DNA of 64,000 bases, from positions 4,851-68,850 of the forward strand of contig CAYTVR010000009.1 in NCBI GenBank assembly GCA_964441245.1, in the 5' to 3' direction. Position numbers and translations under genes: made by a program. Numbering within the stretch: position 1 is the first letter of the stretch; each line of letters begins with the position of its first letter. Positions 19,862 through 28,460 of this stretch are shown here, in pieces. The notes under the pieces are model-generated. The model saw nothing but the letters and a program-made list of their open reading frames with translations, was not told where the DNA came from and ran no database searches. Source of the DNA: JALZUU01 sp964441245. GTDB lineage: Bacteria > Bacteroidota > Bacteroidia > Chitinophagales > Saprospiraceae.

Positions 19862-21217
19862 TTAGATTTTACGGATGTTCAATTTAATACCATGTCTTGC
19901 TCGAAGCGTAACCAATGGTTGCAGATCAATCGGATGGTCTTGGACCAATACAAAATCATAGCGTTGGACCATCCGCGCGATAACCAATTGCATTTCCATC
20001 ATTGCAAAGTTATTGCCAATACACAATCTTGGTCCACCTCCAAAAGGGAGATAGGCATAAGGATGTCGTTGTTTGACTTTTTCTTTTTCGAATCTAGAAG
20101 GATCAAATTTTTCGGGATCGTTCCAGAAGTCAGGATGATGATGCACTCCATAAATAAAAGGAACCATCATACTATTTTTAGGAATGGGATAACCATTGAT
20201 TTCATCTTCCTCAGTTGAGATGCGATCTGTAATCCAAGCAGGAGGGAAGAGGCGCATGGTTTCTTGAATGACTTGCGTCAAATAAGTTAGTTTTGGAAAA
20301 TCAGAAAATACGGGATCTCGATCACCTAAGACTTGAGTTAACTCTTGACGAATTCTATCAACCGCTGCTTCATTTTGCGAAAGCAAATATAAAGCCCATG
20401 ACATCGCGTTAGCGGAAGTTTCATGACCTGCCACGAATAGAATCAAACTTTCCGCTAATAATTGTTCGTTGGTCATCCCTTCACCGGTGTCTTCATATCG
20501 GGCATCCAATAACATATTCAACAAGTCATTTTGATCGCCTTTATTCTTTCTTCGTTCACTGATATAATTCAAAACAATGTTATTGGATGCAGTGGTTCTT
20601 TGGTCCATTTTTTTAATCTGTCCAGATATTTTGAACCAAGGATTTAAAAAAGGCATCCGAACTTGCTTGATGATAAATTCCTGAAGCACAGTAACATTTT
20701 CACTTAAGTGATCTAAATCTTTCTCATTTAAGCTGGTACTAAAAAGTGATTTAGCAACGACTCTAAAAGCAACTTCCATCATTTCATGAACGATCTCTAT
20801 TTCGTTTTGCTTTTCTATTTTTTTATCAAAACGATCCAAAAAAGTATCTACTTCCAACAACATGATTTGGACCAATGCGGTCAATCGATCTCGATGAAAG
20901 CCAGGTTGAATCAGTCGTCTTTGTTTTAACCAATAAGGGCCATCAGCTGTCAATAAATTTTTACCTAAAAATCGACCAAGCGTTTTTGTTTGAATTGGTG
21001 ATTTATGATAAATGCGATGTTTTTTTTGAAGGACATGCTGTATAAAGTCAGGATTACAAGAAACAATAGCCTTTTGATTGACGCCCATGTGGATGGAAAA
21101 AGTATCCCCTTTTGCTTCCATATATTCTTTTAAGACATTGATTGGATTACTAACAAATCTTGATAGATTTTTAATAGAATGATATCTAGAGAAAGATGGA
21201 AGTTGACGCGGAATCAT
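19862..21217 (-). CDS. Cytochrome P450
   Basis: A soluble 451-residue P450 with no membrane anchor. The I-helix oxygen-binding motif is LFVAGHETSANAMSWAL (about residues 264-280), the K-helix ExxR is in IQETMRLFPP, and the heme-binding loop is PFGGGPRLCIGNNFAMMEM with the cysteine ligand. The sequence resembles the CYP102/CYP4-like fatty-acid hydroxylating bacterial group, but no reductase domain is fused, so ferredoxin or flavodoxin partners must be elsewhere. It probably hydroxylates a fatty acid or lipid; substrate not identified. It appears to be co-transcribed with the small lipoprotein that follows. Confidence 0.92.
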   Translation of the reverse strand: MIPRQLPSFSRYHSIKNLSRFVSNPINVLKEYMEAKGDTFSIHMGVNQKAIVSCNPDFIQHVLQKKHRIYHKSPIQTKTLGRFLGKNLLTADGPYWLKQRRLIQPGFHRDRLTALVQIMLLEVDTFLDRFDKKIEKQNEIEIVHEMMEVAFRVVAKSLFSTSLNEKDLDHLSENVTVLQEFIIKQVRMPFLNPWFKISGQIKKMDQRTTASNNIVLNYISERRKNKGDQNDLLNMLLDARYEDTGEGMTNEQLLAESLILFVAGHETSANAMSWALYLLSQNEAAVDRIRQELTQVLGDRDPVFSDFPKLTYLTQVIQETMRLFPPAWITDRISTEEDEINGYPIPKNSMMVPFIYGVHHHPDFWNDPEKFDPSRFEKEKVKQRHPYAYLPFGGGPRLCIGNNFAMMEMQLVIARMVQRYDFVLVQDHPIDLQPLVTLRARHGIKLNIRKI

Positions 21218-21325
21218 TTTTCAAATTTTATAAACGTAAACTCTAATATACCTAGACAATTTGATTTTTACTTGAAAATATGTTTATATTCGACGAATTA
21301 TAAATAACGAAAGATGAATTAAAAG

Positions 21326-21958
21326 ATGAATAAATTTTATGTACTAATCGGCTTACTAATATTAGCTTTTTCTTGTACCAATCGCGGTTTAGTTAAAAAG
21401 GAACTTCAAGACGACCAGTTGAACACTTTAGTCAACTTAATGAGCGGTGATTTCTCCAGTAGAGAACAAGCGGAAAATGATACTTTATTTTATGATATTA
21501 ATTTGGTGATGTATCCTATTTGGAAAAATGATCCTAAAAGTAAGTGGTTGTATGTTGAGCAAGCGGTGACCAAATATATTAAAAAACCTTATCGTCAAAG
21601 AGTTTATAAAATCTCAAATTTAGGCAACGGACTATTTGAAAGTGAAATATACAAATTGGCTAATCCTGATAATTTTATTCATGGTTGGGAACAGCCAGAT
21701 GTATTTAACCAAATTAATTCGGATTCATTAATTATTCGAGAAGGATGTGCAGTTTTTCTTAGAAAAAATAAAGATAATTGTTACACAGGATCGACTAAAG
21801 ATAAAGCCTGTAAAAGTACTTTGCGTGGTGCGGCGTATGCCACTTCAGAAGTAACGATTTGTTCTGGTCAAGTGATATCATGGGATCAAGGATGGGATAC
21901 TAATGACGAGCAAGTTTGGGGAGCCGAAACGGAGGGATATATTTTTAAGAAAAAATAA
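21326..21958 (+). CDS. CpcT/CpeT-fold lipoprotein (chromophore-lyase-like)
   Basis: 210 residues with a lipoprotein signal (IGLLILAFSC). The mature protein follows the CpcT/CpeT pattern: LMSGDFSSREQAENDT near the start, KSKWLYVEQAVTK, RQRVYKISNLGNGLFESEIYKL, and the second half with REGCAVFLRK ... GSTKDKACKSTLRGAAYATSEVTI ... WDQGWD. In cyanobacteria CpcT/CpeT attach phycobilins to phycobiliproteins. There is no sign of phycobiliproteins here, so this is a member of the non-photosynthetic branch of the fold with unknown function, perhaps binding a small hydrophobic molecule in the envelope. Confidence 0.75.
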   Translation: MNKFYVLIGLLILAFSCTNRGLVKKELQDDQLNTLVNLMSGDFSSREQAENDTLFYDINLVMYPIWKNDPKSKWLYVEQAVTKYIKKPYRQRVYKISNLGNGLFESEIYKLANPDNFIHGWEQPDVFNQINSDSLIIREGCAVFLRKNKDNCYTGSTKDKACKSTLRGAAYATSEVTICSGQVISWDQGWDTNDEQVWGAETEGYIFKKK

Positions 21959-22008
21959 AAACTAAATTTGAAATATCATCATCCCAAAAAAAATGATAAT
22001 ATAAAAAA

Positions 22009-22037
22009 CGCCCGACCAATTGAAAATAGGTCGGGCG
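22009..22037 (-). terminator. Rho-independent terminator of the thiolase operon
   Basis: Perfect CGCCCGACC / GGTCGGGCG arms with an 11-base loop. On the minus strand the stem is followed by six T, so it ends the thiolase transcript. Confidence 0.85.
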
Positions 22038-22090
22038 ATATATTTTATCCAGGTAGCATGATTAGTACTACGGATTTTATGAATCTAATT

Positions 22091-23263
22091 TTAGTTTAAC
22101 AACTCATAAATCCCTGCGATGCCTTGGCCACCACCAACACAGGCAGTTACCATTCCATATTTTTGTCCACGCAATTTCATTTCATTAAAAAGTTGAGTAC
22201 TTAATTTTGCACCAGTACAACCTAGTGGGTGTCCAAGCGCAATTGCTCCACCATTGACGTTGACGATATCAGGATTCAAACCGGCTTCTTTTATCACTGC
22301 TAAAGCTTGCGTGGCAAAAGCTTCGTTCAATTCAATTTGATCGATGTCATTTAAAGTCAAACCTCCTTGCTTTAATGCTTTTGGAATCGCAGCACAAGGA
22401 CCAATTCCCATATACAATGGATCCACACCTGCTGAAGTACAAGCGACCATTCTAGCAATAGGAGTCAAGTTCAATTCTTTAACCATTCGTTCGCTCATCA
22501 CTAAGGTGAAAGCTGCTCCATCAGAAATTTGAGAAGAGTTTCCAGCTGTTACGCAACCACCTTGTTTGAACACTGCACGTAACTTACCCAATCCTTCCAC
22601 AGTCGTTGACCTACGAACACCTTCATCCATCGCAACCACATGCTCTGATTCTTGTCTTTTATCGTTTTTGACAAAAACTTCTTTGACCGTTACTGGAACA
22701 ATCTGATCATTGAATTTTCCTGCGTCAATTGCAGCAGCAGCTTTGACATGAGAGTTGTAAGCAAATTCATCTGCTTGTGCTCTAGAGATTTCATATTTTG
22801 CGGCAACTGCTTCGGCTGTTGCGCCCATACTTGCTAAATAATTTGGCGTTGTACTAGCCACCGCATAACTAGGCGCTAGTTTATAACCTGTCATCGGAAT
22901 TCTACTCATACTCTCTGCTCCACCTGCGATAAAACATTCGCCCATTCCTGCTTTAACTTTTGCGACAGCCATAGAAATCGTTTCTAATCCTGAAGCACAG
23001 TAGCGATTGACCGTAACACCTGGAACAGCTTTTCCTAATGCTCGTACAGAAATCTGCCGACCTATTTGGAATCCTTGTTCTCCCTCAGGGTTGGCACAAC
23101 CAACGATGACGTCGTCTATGAGATTAGGATCTAATTCTGGCGTTTGTGCCATTAAATGTTTGACTACTTCTACCGCCAAATCATCAGAACGGAAGTTTTT
23201 AAAACCACCTCTTTTGGCTTTTCCAATGGCACTTCGATATGCCTTTACAATATATGCATCCAT
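22091..23263 (-). CDS. Acetyl-CoA C-acyltransferase (3-ketoacyl-CoA thiolase)
   Basis: 390 residues from the ATG at 23263 (MDAYIVKAYRSAIGKAKRGG); the in-frame ATG at 23305 would add 14 residues unlike the family. Thiolase landmarks: nucleophilic cysteine in VNRYCASGLETI (about residue 90), NGGAIALGHPLGCTGA, and the second active-site cysteine in CVGGGQGIAGIYE. It cleaves 3-ketoacyl-CoA with CoA to release acetyl-CoA in fatty-acid beta-oxidation. It lies 141 bp downstream of the hydroxyacyl-CoA dehydrogenase/hydratase gene on the same strand, forming a FadBA-type operon that ends at the terminator 22009-22037. Confidence 0.95.
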   Translation of the reverse strand: MDAYIVKAYRSAIGKAKRGGFKNFRSDDLAVEVVKHLMAQTPELDPNLIDDVIVGCANPEGEQGFQIGRQISVRALGKAVPGVTVNRYCASGLETISMAVAKVKAGMGECFIAGGAESMSRIPMTGYKLAPSYAVASTTPNYLASMGATAEAVAAKYEISRAQADEFAYNSHVKAAAAIDAGKFNDQIVPVTVKEVFVKNDKRQESEHVVAMDEGVRRSTTVEGLGKLRAVFKQGGCVTAGNSSQISDGAAFTLVMSERMVKELNLTPIARMVACTSAGVDPLYMGIGPCAAIPKALKQGGLTLNDIDQIELNEAFATQALAVIKEAGLNPDIVNVNGGAIALGHPLGCTGAKLSTQLFNEMKLRGQKYGMVTACVGGGQGIAGIYELLN

Positions 23264-23392
23264 ATTTTTTATATTGATAACCAAATATTTTTTGTGCGCA
23301 AGCACGTCATTATATCTGGAAGTTTTTTTAATTAATTTATGATAGTTATTAGTTTTTGGTTGTTAGTCTCTAAAAACGAACAACTTATAACG

Positions 23393-23401
23393 AACAACCA
23401 A
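23393..23401. repeat. Right arm of an AACAACCAA / TTGGTTGTT intergenic inverted repeat
   Basis: AACAACCAA at 23393-23401 pairs exactly with TTGGTTGTT at 23356-23364 in the gap between the two beta-oxidation genes. Similar tracts occur at 50478-50542. Confidence 0.45.
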
Positions 23402-23404
23402 TTC

Positions 23405-25855
23405 TTAATTTCTTAAAGGTTTATTGGTTTGCAACATATGCTGAATGCGCTCCAGTGTTTTTTGCTCACCGCAAAGACTTAAGAAAGCTTCTCGTTCAAT
23501 ATCCAATAAGTATTGTTCTGATACTTTTTGTGGTCCAGTAAGGTCACCTCCACAAAGAACAAAAGCAATTTTTTTGGCGATCAGAATATCATGCTCAGAT
23601 GCATAGTTCCCCAATTTCAATTCATTGGCGAAAGTATATAATGCCCCTAAACCATTTCGACCCATCACTTGAATGTCTTTACGACGAATGGGTTCTACGT
23701 AATTTTTAGATAATTCTAAAACCTTTTTCTTTGCTTCGCTAATGGCGCGAGATGCGTTCATGACCACTTGGTCTTTACTGGTAAGGTAACCTAAATTAAA
23801 TGCCTCTTGTGCAGAAGTTCCAACAGAAGCCATTGCGATTGTTTTGGTTGCTTCGATCATTTTTGGAATCTGTACATCACCTGCAAAGAATGAATCAGAC
23901 AGACGAACGGCAAATTCTTTGGTTCCACCACCACCAGGAATTAATCCAACTCCAACTTCAACTAATCCAACATAAGATTCTGCAGCGACCATTGCCGCAT
24001 CACAATGCATGATGGTTTCGCAACCACCTCCAAAGACATAACCTTGAGTAGCTGCGACCACTGGAATGCTAGAATATCGGCATCGCATCGTTGTTTGTTG
24101 AAAAAGGTCAATAGCCATGTTCAATTCATCGAATTCTTGCTGGTAAGCAAACATACCGATCATCATCAAATTGGCACCTACAGAAAAGTTGGCTGCATTG
24201 TTTCCAATCACCAATCCTGCCCAGTTGCCATCTTCAGCGATTTGAATGGCTTCGTTGATACCACGTAAAACACCTTCTCCAATAGAATTCATTTTACTAG
24301 TAAATTCTAAGCATAAAACACCGTCTCCAATATCGTGAAGGGTGACTTCATCATTTTTCATGACAGGTGCTTGTTCGCGATAGTTATCCAACTTAATGAA
24401 TGCTTCACCACCAGGCACTGCTTTATATGATTTTGAATCTTTATCGTAGTATTTACTAACGCCATTTTCAGATTTGTAAAAACTAGTGTGACCTGCAGCA
24501 ACCATTTCTTTCACCCAGTCTGCGATTTTTTCGCCTTGAGCTTCCGCTTGTTCAATTCCAGTAGCTACGCCAACAGTATCCCAATATTCGAATGGGCCCA
24601 TGTCCCAAGCAAAACCTGCTCGAACCGCATCGTCAATACTAAAGAGGTTATCCGCAATTTCTGGAATTCGATTAGAAACATAAGCAAACAAGCCAAGCAA
24701 AGATTTTCGAACCAATTCTCCACCTTTATCTTTTGCCTCAAACATGGCACGTACTCTTGATGGAAGATCATCAAGCTGTTTAGCAATAGCTAAGCTTTCT
24801 AAATTTGGCTTTTGGAATGGTTCATATTCTAAAGTTTTTAGGTTTAAACCTAAAATAACAGGCCGACCTTTAGCATCTCTTTCTTTTGTCTTTTCGTAAA
24901 ATCCTTTTTTGGTTTTGTTACCGAAGAATTTATTTTCCATCAAGAAGTCCATGTATTTAGGACTATTGAATGTACTGGCTTGCTCATCGTTTGGACAGTT
25001 GTCTTTAATTCCAGCCATAACCTTAGCTGCAGTATCCAAACCAACTAAATCTCCTAATCGGAAGGTACCTGTATTGGGTCGACCGATCGCTTTACCAGTC
25101 AATTTATCAACCGTAGTAATTTTCAAATCTAACTCTTCAGTCAGTTGATATATTTTCGCCATAGCGTAAACACCCACACGATTCGCGATAAATGCAGGCG
25201 TATCTTTACACAATACCGTTTGTTTACCTAAATAAACATCACCATAATTCATAAAGAAATCAACAATGGCAGGATCTGTATCTGGAGTAGGAATGATTTC
25301 TAATAATCGTAAATAACGAGGCGGATTGAAAAAATGCGTTCCACAGAAATGCTTTTTAAAATCTTCACTTCGTCCTTCGGTCATCATATGGATCGGAATA
25401 CCAGAAGTGTTAGAAGTGATTAAAGATCCTTTTTTGCGATGCTTTTCTACTTTTTCAAAAACTTGTTGTTTGATGTCTAATCGTTCAACGACTACTTCAA
25501 TGATCCAATCACAATCTGCAATCTTAGCGAGGTCATCATCAAAGTTGCCTGTTTTGATTCGGCTAGCAAATGCTTTGTCGTAAAGTGCAGCAGGTTTTGA
25601 TTTGAGTGCCGCTTTTAAGGCATTATTGACGATGCTATTTCTAGCAACAGGATTATCTTTATCCTTTTCCTCTAAATTAAAAGGTACAATATCCAGCATG
25701 AGTACATCTAAACCAATATTGGCAAAATGACAGGCGATGCCTGATCCCATCACACCGGAACCTAAAACAGCCACTTTCTTAATTCTTCTGGCTGGAGCAA
25801 AACTCTTTTTTCCAGCGGAAGAAGTGGTGGTGCTTGATTCGGTTGAAATATTCAT
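23405..25855 (-). CDS. Bifunctional 3-hydroxyacyl-CoA dehydrogenase / enoyl-CoA hydratase
   Basis: An 816-residue fusion in Bacteroidota order: the dehydrogenase first, then the crotonase domain. The NAD-binding Rossmann loop is VAVLGSGVMGSGIACHFAN (about residues 29-47). GTHFFNPPRYLRLLEIIPT and CKDTPAFIANRVG mark the 3HCDH domain and its catalytic histidine. The second half carries the crotonase core, with IGNNAANFSVGANL and the oxyanion glycines YVFGGGCETIMHCD, VEVGVGLIPGGGGTKEF. It performs hydration and oxidation of enoyl-CoA in beta-oxidation, upstream of the thiolase. A palindrome-bearing promoter lies about 45-70 bp upstream. Confidence 0.95.
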   Translation of the reverse strand: MNISTESSTTTSSAGKKSFAPARRIKKVAVLGSGVMGSGIACHFANIGLDVLMLDIVPFNLEEKDKDNPVARNSIVNNALKAALKSKPAALYDKAFASRIKTGNFDDDLAKIADCDWIIEVVVERLDIKQQVFEKVEKHRKKGSLITSNTSGIPIHMMTEGRSEDFKKHFCGTHFFNPPRYLRLLEIIPTPDTDPAIVDFFMNYGDVYLGKQTVLCKDTPAFIANRVGVYAMAKIYQLTEELDLKITTVDKLTGKAIGRPNTGTFRLGDLVGLDTAAKVMAGIKDNCPNDEQASTFNSPKYMDFLMENKFFGNKTKKGFYEKTKERDAKGRPVILGLNLKTLEYEPFQKPNLESLAIAKQLDDLPSRVRAMFEAKDKGGELVRKSLLGLFAYVSNRIPEIADNLFSIDDAVRAGFAWDMGPFEYWDTVGVATGIEQAEAQGEKIADWVKEMVAAGHTSFYKSENGVSKYYDKDSKSYKAVPGGEAFIKLDNYREQAPVMKNDEVTLHDIGDGVLCLEFTSKMNSIGEGVLRGINEAIQIAEDGNWAGLVIGNNAANFSVGANLMMIGMFAYQQEFDELNMAIDLFQQTTMRCRYSSIPVVAATQGYVFGGGCETIMHCDAAMVAAESYVGLVEVGVGLIPGGGGTKEFAVRLSDSFFAGDVQIPKMIEATKTIAMASVGTSAQEAFNLGYLTSKDQVVMNASRAISEAKKKVLELSKNYVEPIRRKDIQVMGRNGLGALYTFANELKLGNYASEHDILIAKKIAFVLCGGDLTGPQKVSEQYLLDIEREAFLSLCGEQKTLERIQHMLQTNKPLRN

Positions 25856-25898
25856 TATTAATTAATTTTGTGATTTTATACGTATTTGTGTGTAGAAA

Positions 25899-25927
25899 AG
25901 CGAATTTTCGCTGTTTGTGCAAATTTA
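25899..25927 (-). promoter_or_regulatory. -7 box TAAATTTGC with downstream palindrome AGCGAATTTTCGCT
   Basis: On the minus strand TAAATTTGC (25919-25927) is followed by ACAAAC and the 14-bp palindrome (25899-25912), 43 bp before the fadB-like start. The -33 TTG is not clear here. The shared palindrome and the TTTGTGTGTA on its far side match the site at 17060. Confidence 0.6.
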
Positions 25928-25998
25928 TGAAATTTTTTCTAAGAATGGAGACTAAATAATCACTGTACGAAAGAAATAATACCAGTTTAATAAATATC

Positions 25999-26108
25999 CT
26001 TCTTCGACAAATCCTGTGGACATTCATAAAATGAGATGAAAAAGCGACCAAAGGAAGCGTTGAATTTCAATTTTGAATGTCTATAAACACGGGATTTATC
26101 GAAGAACC
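25999..26108 (+). repeat. Full copy A of the TTCTTCGACAAA repeat family (about 110 bp)
   Basis: Begins CTTCTTCGACAAATCC and ends GGGATTTATCGAAGAAC, which form imperfect inverted ends. The interior matches copy B (61518-61641, opposite orientation), including GAGATGAAAAAGCGACC and GGAAGCGTTGAATTTCAATT. It encodes nothing visible; MITE-like or a structural RNA repeat. No clear target duplication. Confidence 0.7.
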
Positions 26109-26591
26109 ATAAATGTTACTTCTATTATTTGGTAAGGAAGGAGTAAAGATTAATCTTTTTCCTTCTTAGACAAATCTTTTATTGTATATGGTGTTCCTCT
26201 CTTTTTGTTTCGATTGGCGTAAAAATCGCTTGAATTATTAGGTTTTAAAATTCAGTCATTCATTAAAAAAATCAATACAAAGTACTTAGTTGCTATGAAT
26301 TAAACTGGAATAAGTGCTAAAATGTTTTGTTGAGATTTTCGCAAGATGTCATGAATGTGATTTAAAATAGCTTAGGATCTTATTTTTTAGTGATTTTTGG
26401 GCTGTTTTAGAACTTATATTCGTCAATATTTTCTCTTTATAGCCCTAATAACTAGTCTTTTATTGATTAGAACTAAAAAAATTTCAGATTTAGCCTACCA
26501 ATTTATAATTTGCGGCCTTCAAAATCGTTTTGGTAGAATTATAAGCCAAATGAATTTGTAGAACAGAACTGAAAAAATTAAAACCATACCT
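26109..26591. other. Intergenic gap before the exbB-like gene
   Basis: About 480 bp of AT-rich sequence with no gene. A weak hairpin sits around 26131-26165 (AAGGAAGG... / ...CCTTCTT) and a short stem CTACCAA/TTGGTAG at 26495-26536 just before the exbB-like gene. The promoter of the ExbB-ExbD operon is expected here but not pinned. Confidence 0.4.
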
Positions 26592-27272
26592 ATGTTTAAC
26601 AAGACAATCCTCCTTTTTCAAGAAATTCCTTCAGGAGAAACTAGCCAAAGTTTAATGGGCATCATTTCATCCGGTGGACCAATGGGGATCGCCATCGTTG
26701 TGATTCTTTTGATCCTTTCGGTCATTGCTTTATATATTTTTATTGAGCGCTTTTTGACCATCAAAAAAGCAGGTAGAATTGATGAAAACTTCATGAATAA
26801 TATTCGGGCAAATGTTGCTGCGGGTAATGTAGTTGCTGCGCGTGCACTTTGTCAAACAACGGATTCTCCAGTAGCTAGAATGGTAGAAAAAGGATTATTA
26901 CGAATTGGAAAACCGCTTCGTGATATTGACGCAGCTATCGAAAACGTAGGTAACTTAGAAATTTTCAAATTAGAGAAAAATCTTTCCAAATTAGCTAGTA
27001 TCGCTGGTGCAGCTCCAATGATTGGTTTCTTCGGTACTGTAACGGGGATGATCTTAGCCTTTTATAAGATGGCGACCGTTAAAAACGTAACACCGGATAT
27101 CTTAGCAGGTGGTATTTATCAAGCATTGATCACTACTGCCTTTGGATTAGCCATTGGTATTTTTGCCTTTGTAGGTTATAATATTTTGGTAGCAAATGTA
27201 GAAAAAGTGGTTTTTGAAATGGAACGTACTACCGTTGAATTTATGGATTTATTGCAAGAACCAAGTGCCTAA
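26592..27272 (+). CDS. MotA/TolQ/ExbB proton-channel family protein
   Basis: 226 residues with three membrane helices (about 25-50, 135-160, 175-200). The family core is clear: RFLTIKKAGR after helix 1, NLSKLASIAGAAPMIGFFGTVTGMILAFYKM spanning the second helix with the invariant glycine/proline turns, and ITTAFGLAIGIFAFVGYN in the third. ExbB/TolQ forms a pentameric channel with ExbD/TolR that converts proton flow into work on TonB or TolA. Two ExbD genes and a TonB gene follow on the same strand, so an ExbBD-TonB role for nutrient uptake is favoured over a Tol role. Confidence 0.93.
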   Translation: MFNKTILLFQEIPSGETSQSLMGIISSGGPMGIAIVVILLILSVIALYIFIERFLTIKKAGRIDENFMNNIRANVAAGNVVAARALCQTTDSPVARMVEKGLLRIGKPLRDIDAAIENVGNLEIFKLEKNLSKLASIAGAAPMIGFFGTVTGMILAFYKMATVKNVTPDILAGGIYQALITTAFGLAIGIFAFVGYNILVANVEKVVFEMERTTVEFMDLLQEPSA

Positions 27273-27347
27273 CATAATTGGCGCTTAATTCTTTTAATAT
27301 TCATTCCTATTAGTTTGCTAATCCAAGCTAGACTAAAATTTTAAATT

Positions 27348-27749
27348 ATGGGTCTAAAGAAAAGAAATGGAGTCAATGCAGAATTTAGTATGTCGTCTTT
27401 GACAGACATTATCTTTCTATTGTTGATTTTCTTTATGTTGACTGCGAACTTTGTTCGGGTAGATAATGTCGAATTACCCAAGTCAGACTCCAAAACAGTG
27501 GCTCCAACGGACGTTGCTGTGACCATTCAAAAAGATGGTAAATATGTCTTGAATGGTGAAGAAATGAGATTGAGTAGACTGTCAAAAGGAGTACGTCAAG
27601 CATTGTCAGAATCAACGGTTGGTAAGAAGAATGCGACCTTGACTATTGTAGCAGAAGTAGGAGTACCATTTGAAAAAGTGGTAGATGTAATGAACATCGC
27701 TAAAGATTTGAGGATCAAGGCTATTTTGGCGACCCAGCCAAAAAGTTAG
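27348..27749 (+). CDS. ExbD/TolR family biopolymer transporter (paralogue 1)
   Basis: 133 residues: a short cytoplasmic start (MGLKKRNGVNAEFS), one membrane helix preceded by the proton-carrying aspartate in MSSLTDIIFLLLIFFMLTANF, then a periplasmic domain with the VAVTIQKDGKYVLNGEE strand and a VVDVMNIAKDLRIKAILAT end. It pairs with the ExbB-like protein 75 bp upstream and its paralogue 72 bp downstream. Two ExbD copies in tandem are common in Bacteroidota. Confidence 0.93.
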   Translation: MGLKKRNGVNAEFSMSSLTDIIFLLLIFFMLTANFVRVDNVELPKSDSKTVAPTDVAVTIQKDGKYVLNGEEMRLSRLSKGVRQALSESTVGKKNATLTIVAEVGVPFEKVVDVMNIAKDLRIKAILATQPKS

Positions 27750-27821
27750 TTGACTCCTTGAATCGATTCAACTCTAAAGCAATTAATATTCAATATTCTC
27801 AAGAAGGATAAATCTTAAAAA

Positions 27822-28223
27822 ATGGGCTTTAAAAAACGTAGTAAAGTTAGTGCAGAATTTAGTATGTCATCTTTGACAGACATTATCTTTTTATTGCTAA
27901 TTTTCTTTATGTTGACCTCCTCTTTGGTTGCCCCCAATGCCCTTAATCTAAAGTTACCAGGAAGCTCTACACCTCCTCCAAGCTCTACGCAAAATCCTCC
28001 TGATGTAAGCATTAGGAAAAGCGGAACCTTCCTTTTGGACAATCGAAAAATGACTGTTCCAAACTTAGAAGAAGGGCTAAGAAGGTTGAAACGTAAAAAC
28101 GGTGGAAAGAAACTAGATATCACCATTTCTCCTGCTCCAGGTTGTCCAATCGAACATGTTGTTACCGTAATGGATATTGCCATGCGACTCAATATCAACG
28201 CCATTTTAGCTACCGAAAAGTAG
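27822..28223 (+). CDS. ExbD/TolR family biopolymer transporter (paralogue 2)
   Basis: 133 residues, the same length and layout as the preceding paralogue. The N-terminal two-fifths are almost identical (AEFSMSSLTDIIFLLLIFFM with the essential Asp), while the periplasmic part diverges (NALNLKLPGSSTPPPSSTQ, VVTVMDIAMRLNINAILAT). The conserved membrane part and variable periplasmic part suggest a heteromeric ExbD stator that contacts different partners. Confidence 0.93.
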   Translation: MGFKKRSKVSAEFSMSSLTDIIFLLLIFFMLTSSLVAPNALNLKLPGSSTPPPSSTQNPPDVSIRKSGTFLLDNRKMTVPNLEEGLRRLKRKNGGKKLDITISPAPGCPIEHVVTVMDIAMRLNINAILATEK

Positions 28224-28361
28224 TTGATGAAACTTGAGTTGTCAATTTTCGTTCTATATAGCGGAGGTCTTTTGGTAAAAAAGGAAAAATAGGCTTTCTA
28301 ATCAAAATCACTCCTAATAATTCATTCGAAAAATCCAATCACTTTATCCGAAAACTAAGAA

Positions 28362-28417
28362 CCAATCGAAACGAAGTAAAGATCTCGCCGCTAGGGTAAC
28401 CGAAGGTCGGGACAACC
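28362..28417. repeat. Copy 1 of a CCAATC...GATCTCG...GACAACC intergenic repeat
   Basis: The segment from CCAATCGAAACGAAGTAAAG to GGTCGGGACAACC resembles 32114-32174 (CCAATCAAAACAAATTGAAG ... GCAACC) with many substitutions. It occurs just before the patatin gene; the other copy follows folC. Function unknown. Confidence 0.4.
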
Positions 28418-28460
28418 AACAACCAAATTACAGCCCATTGCATGAACACCTAATATCCAC

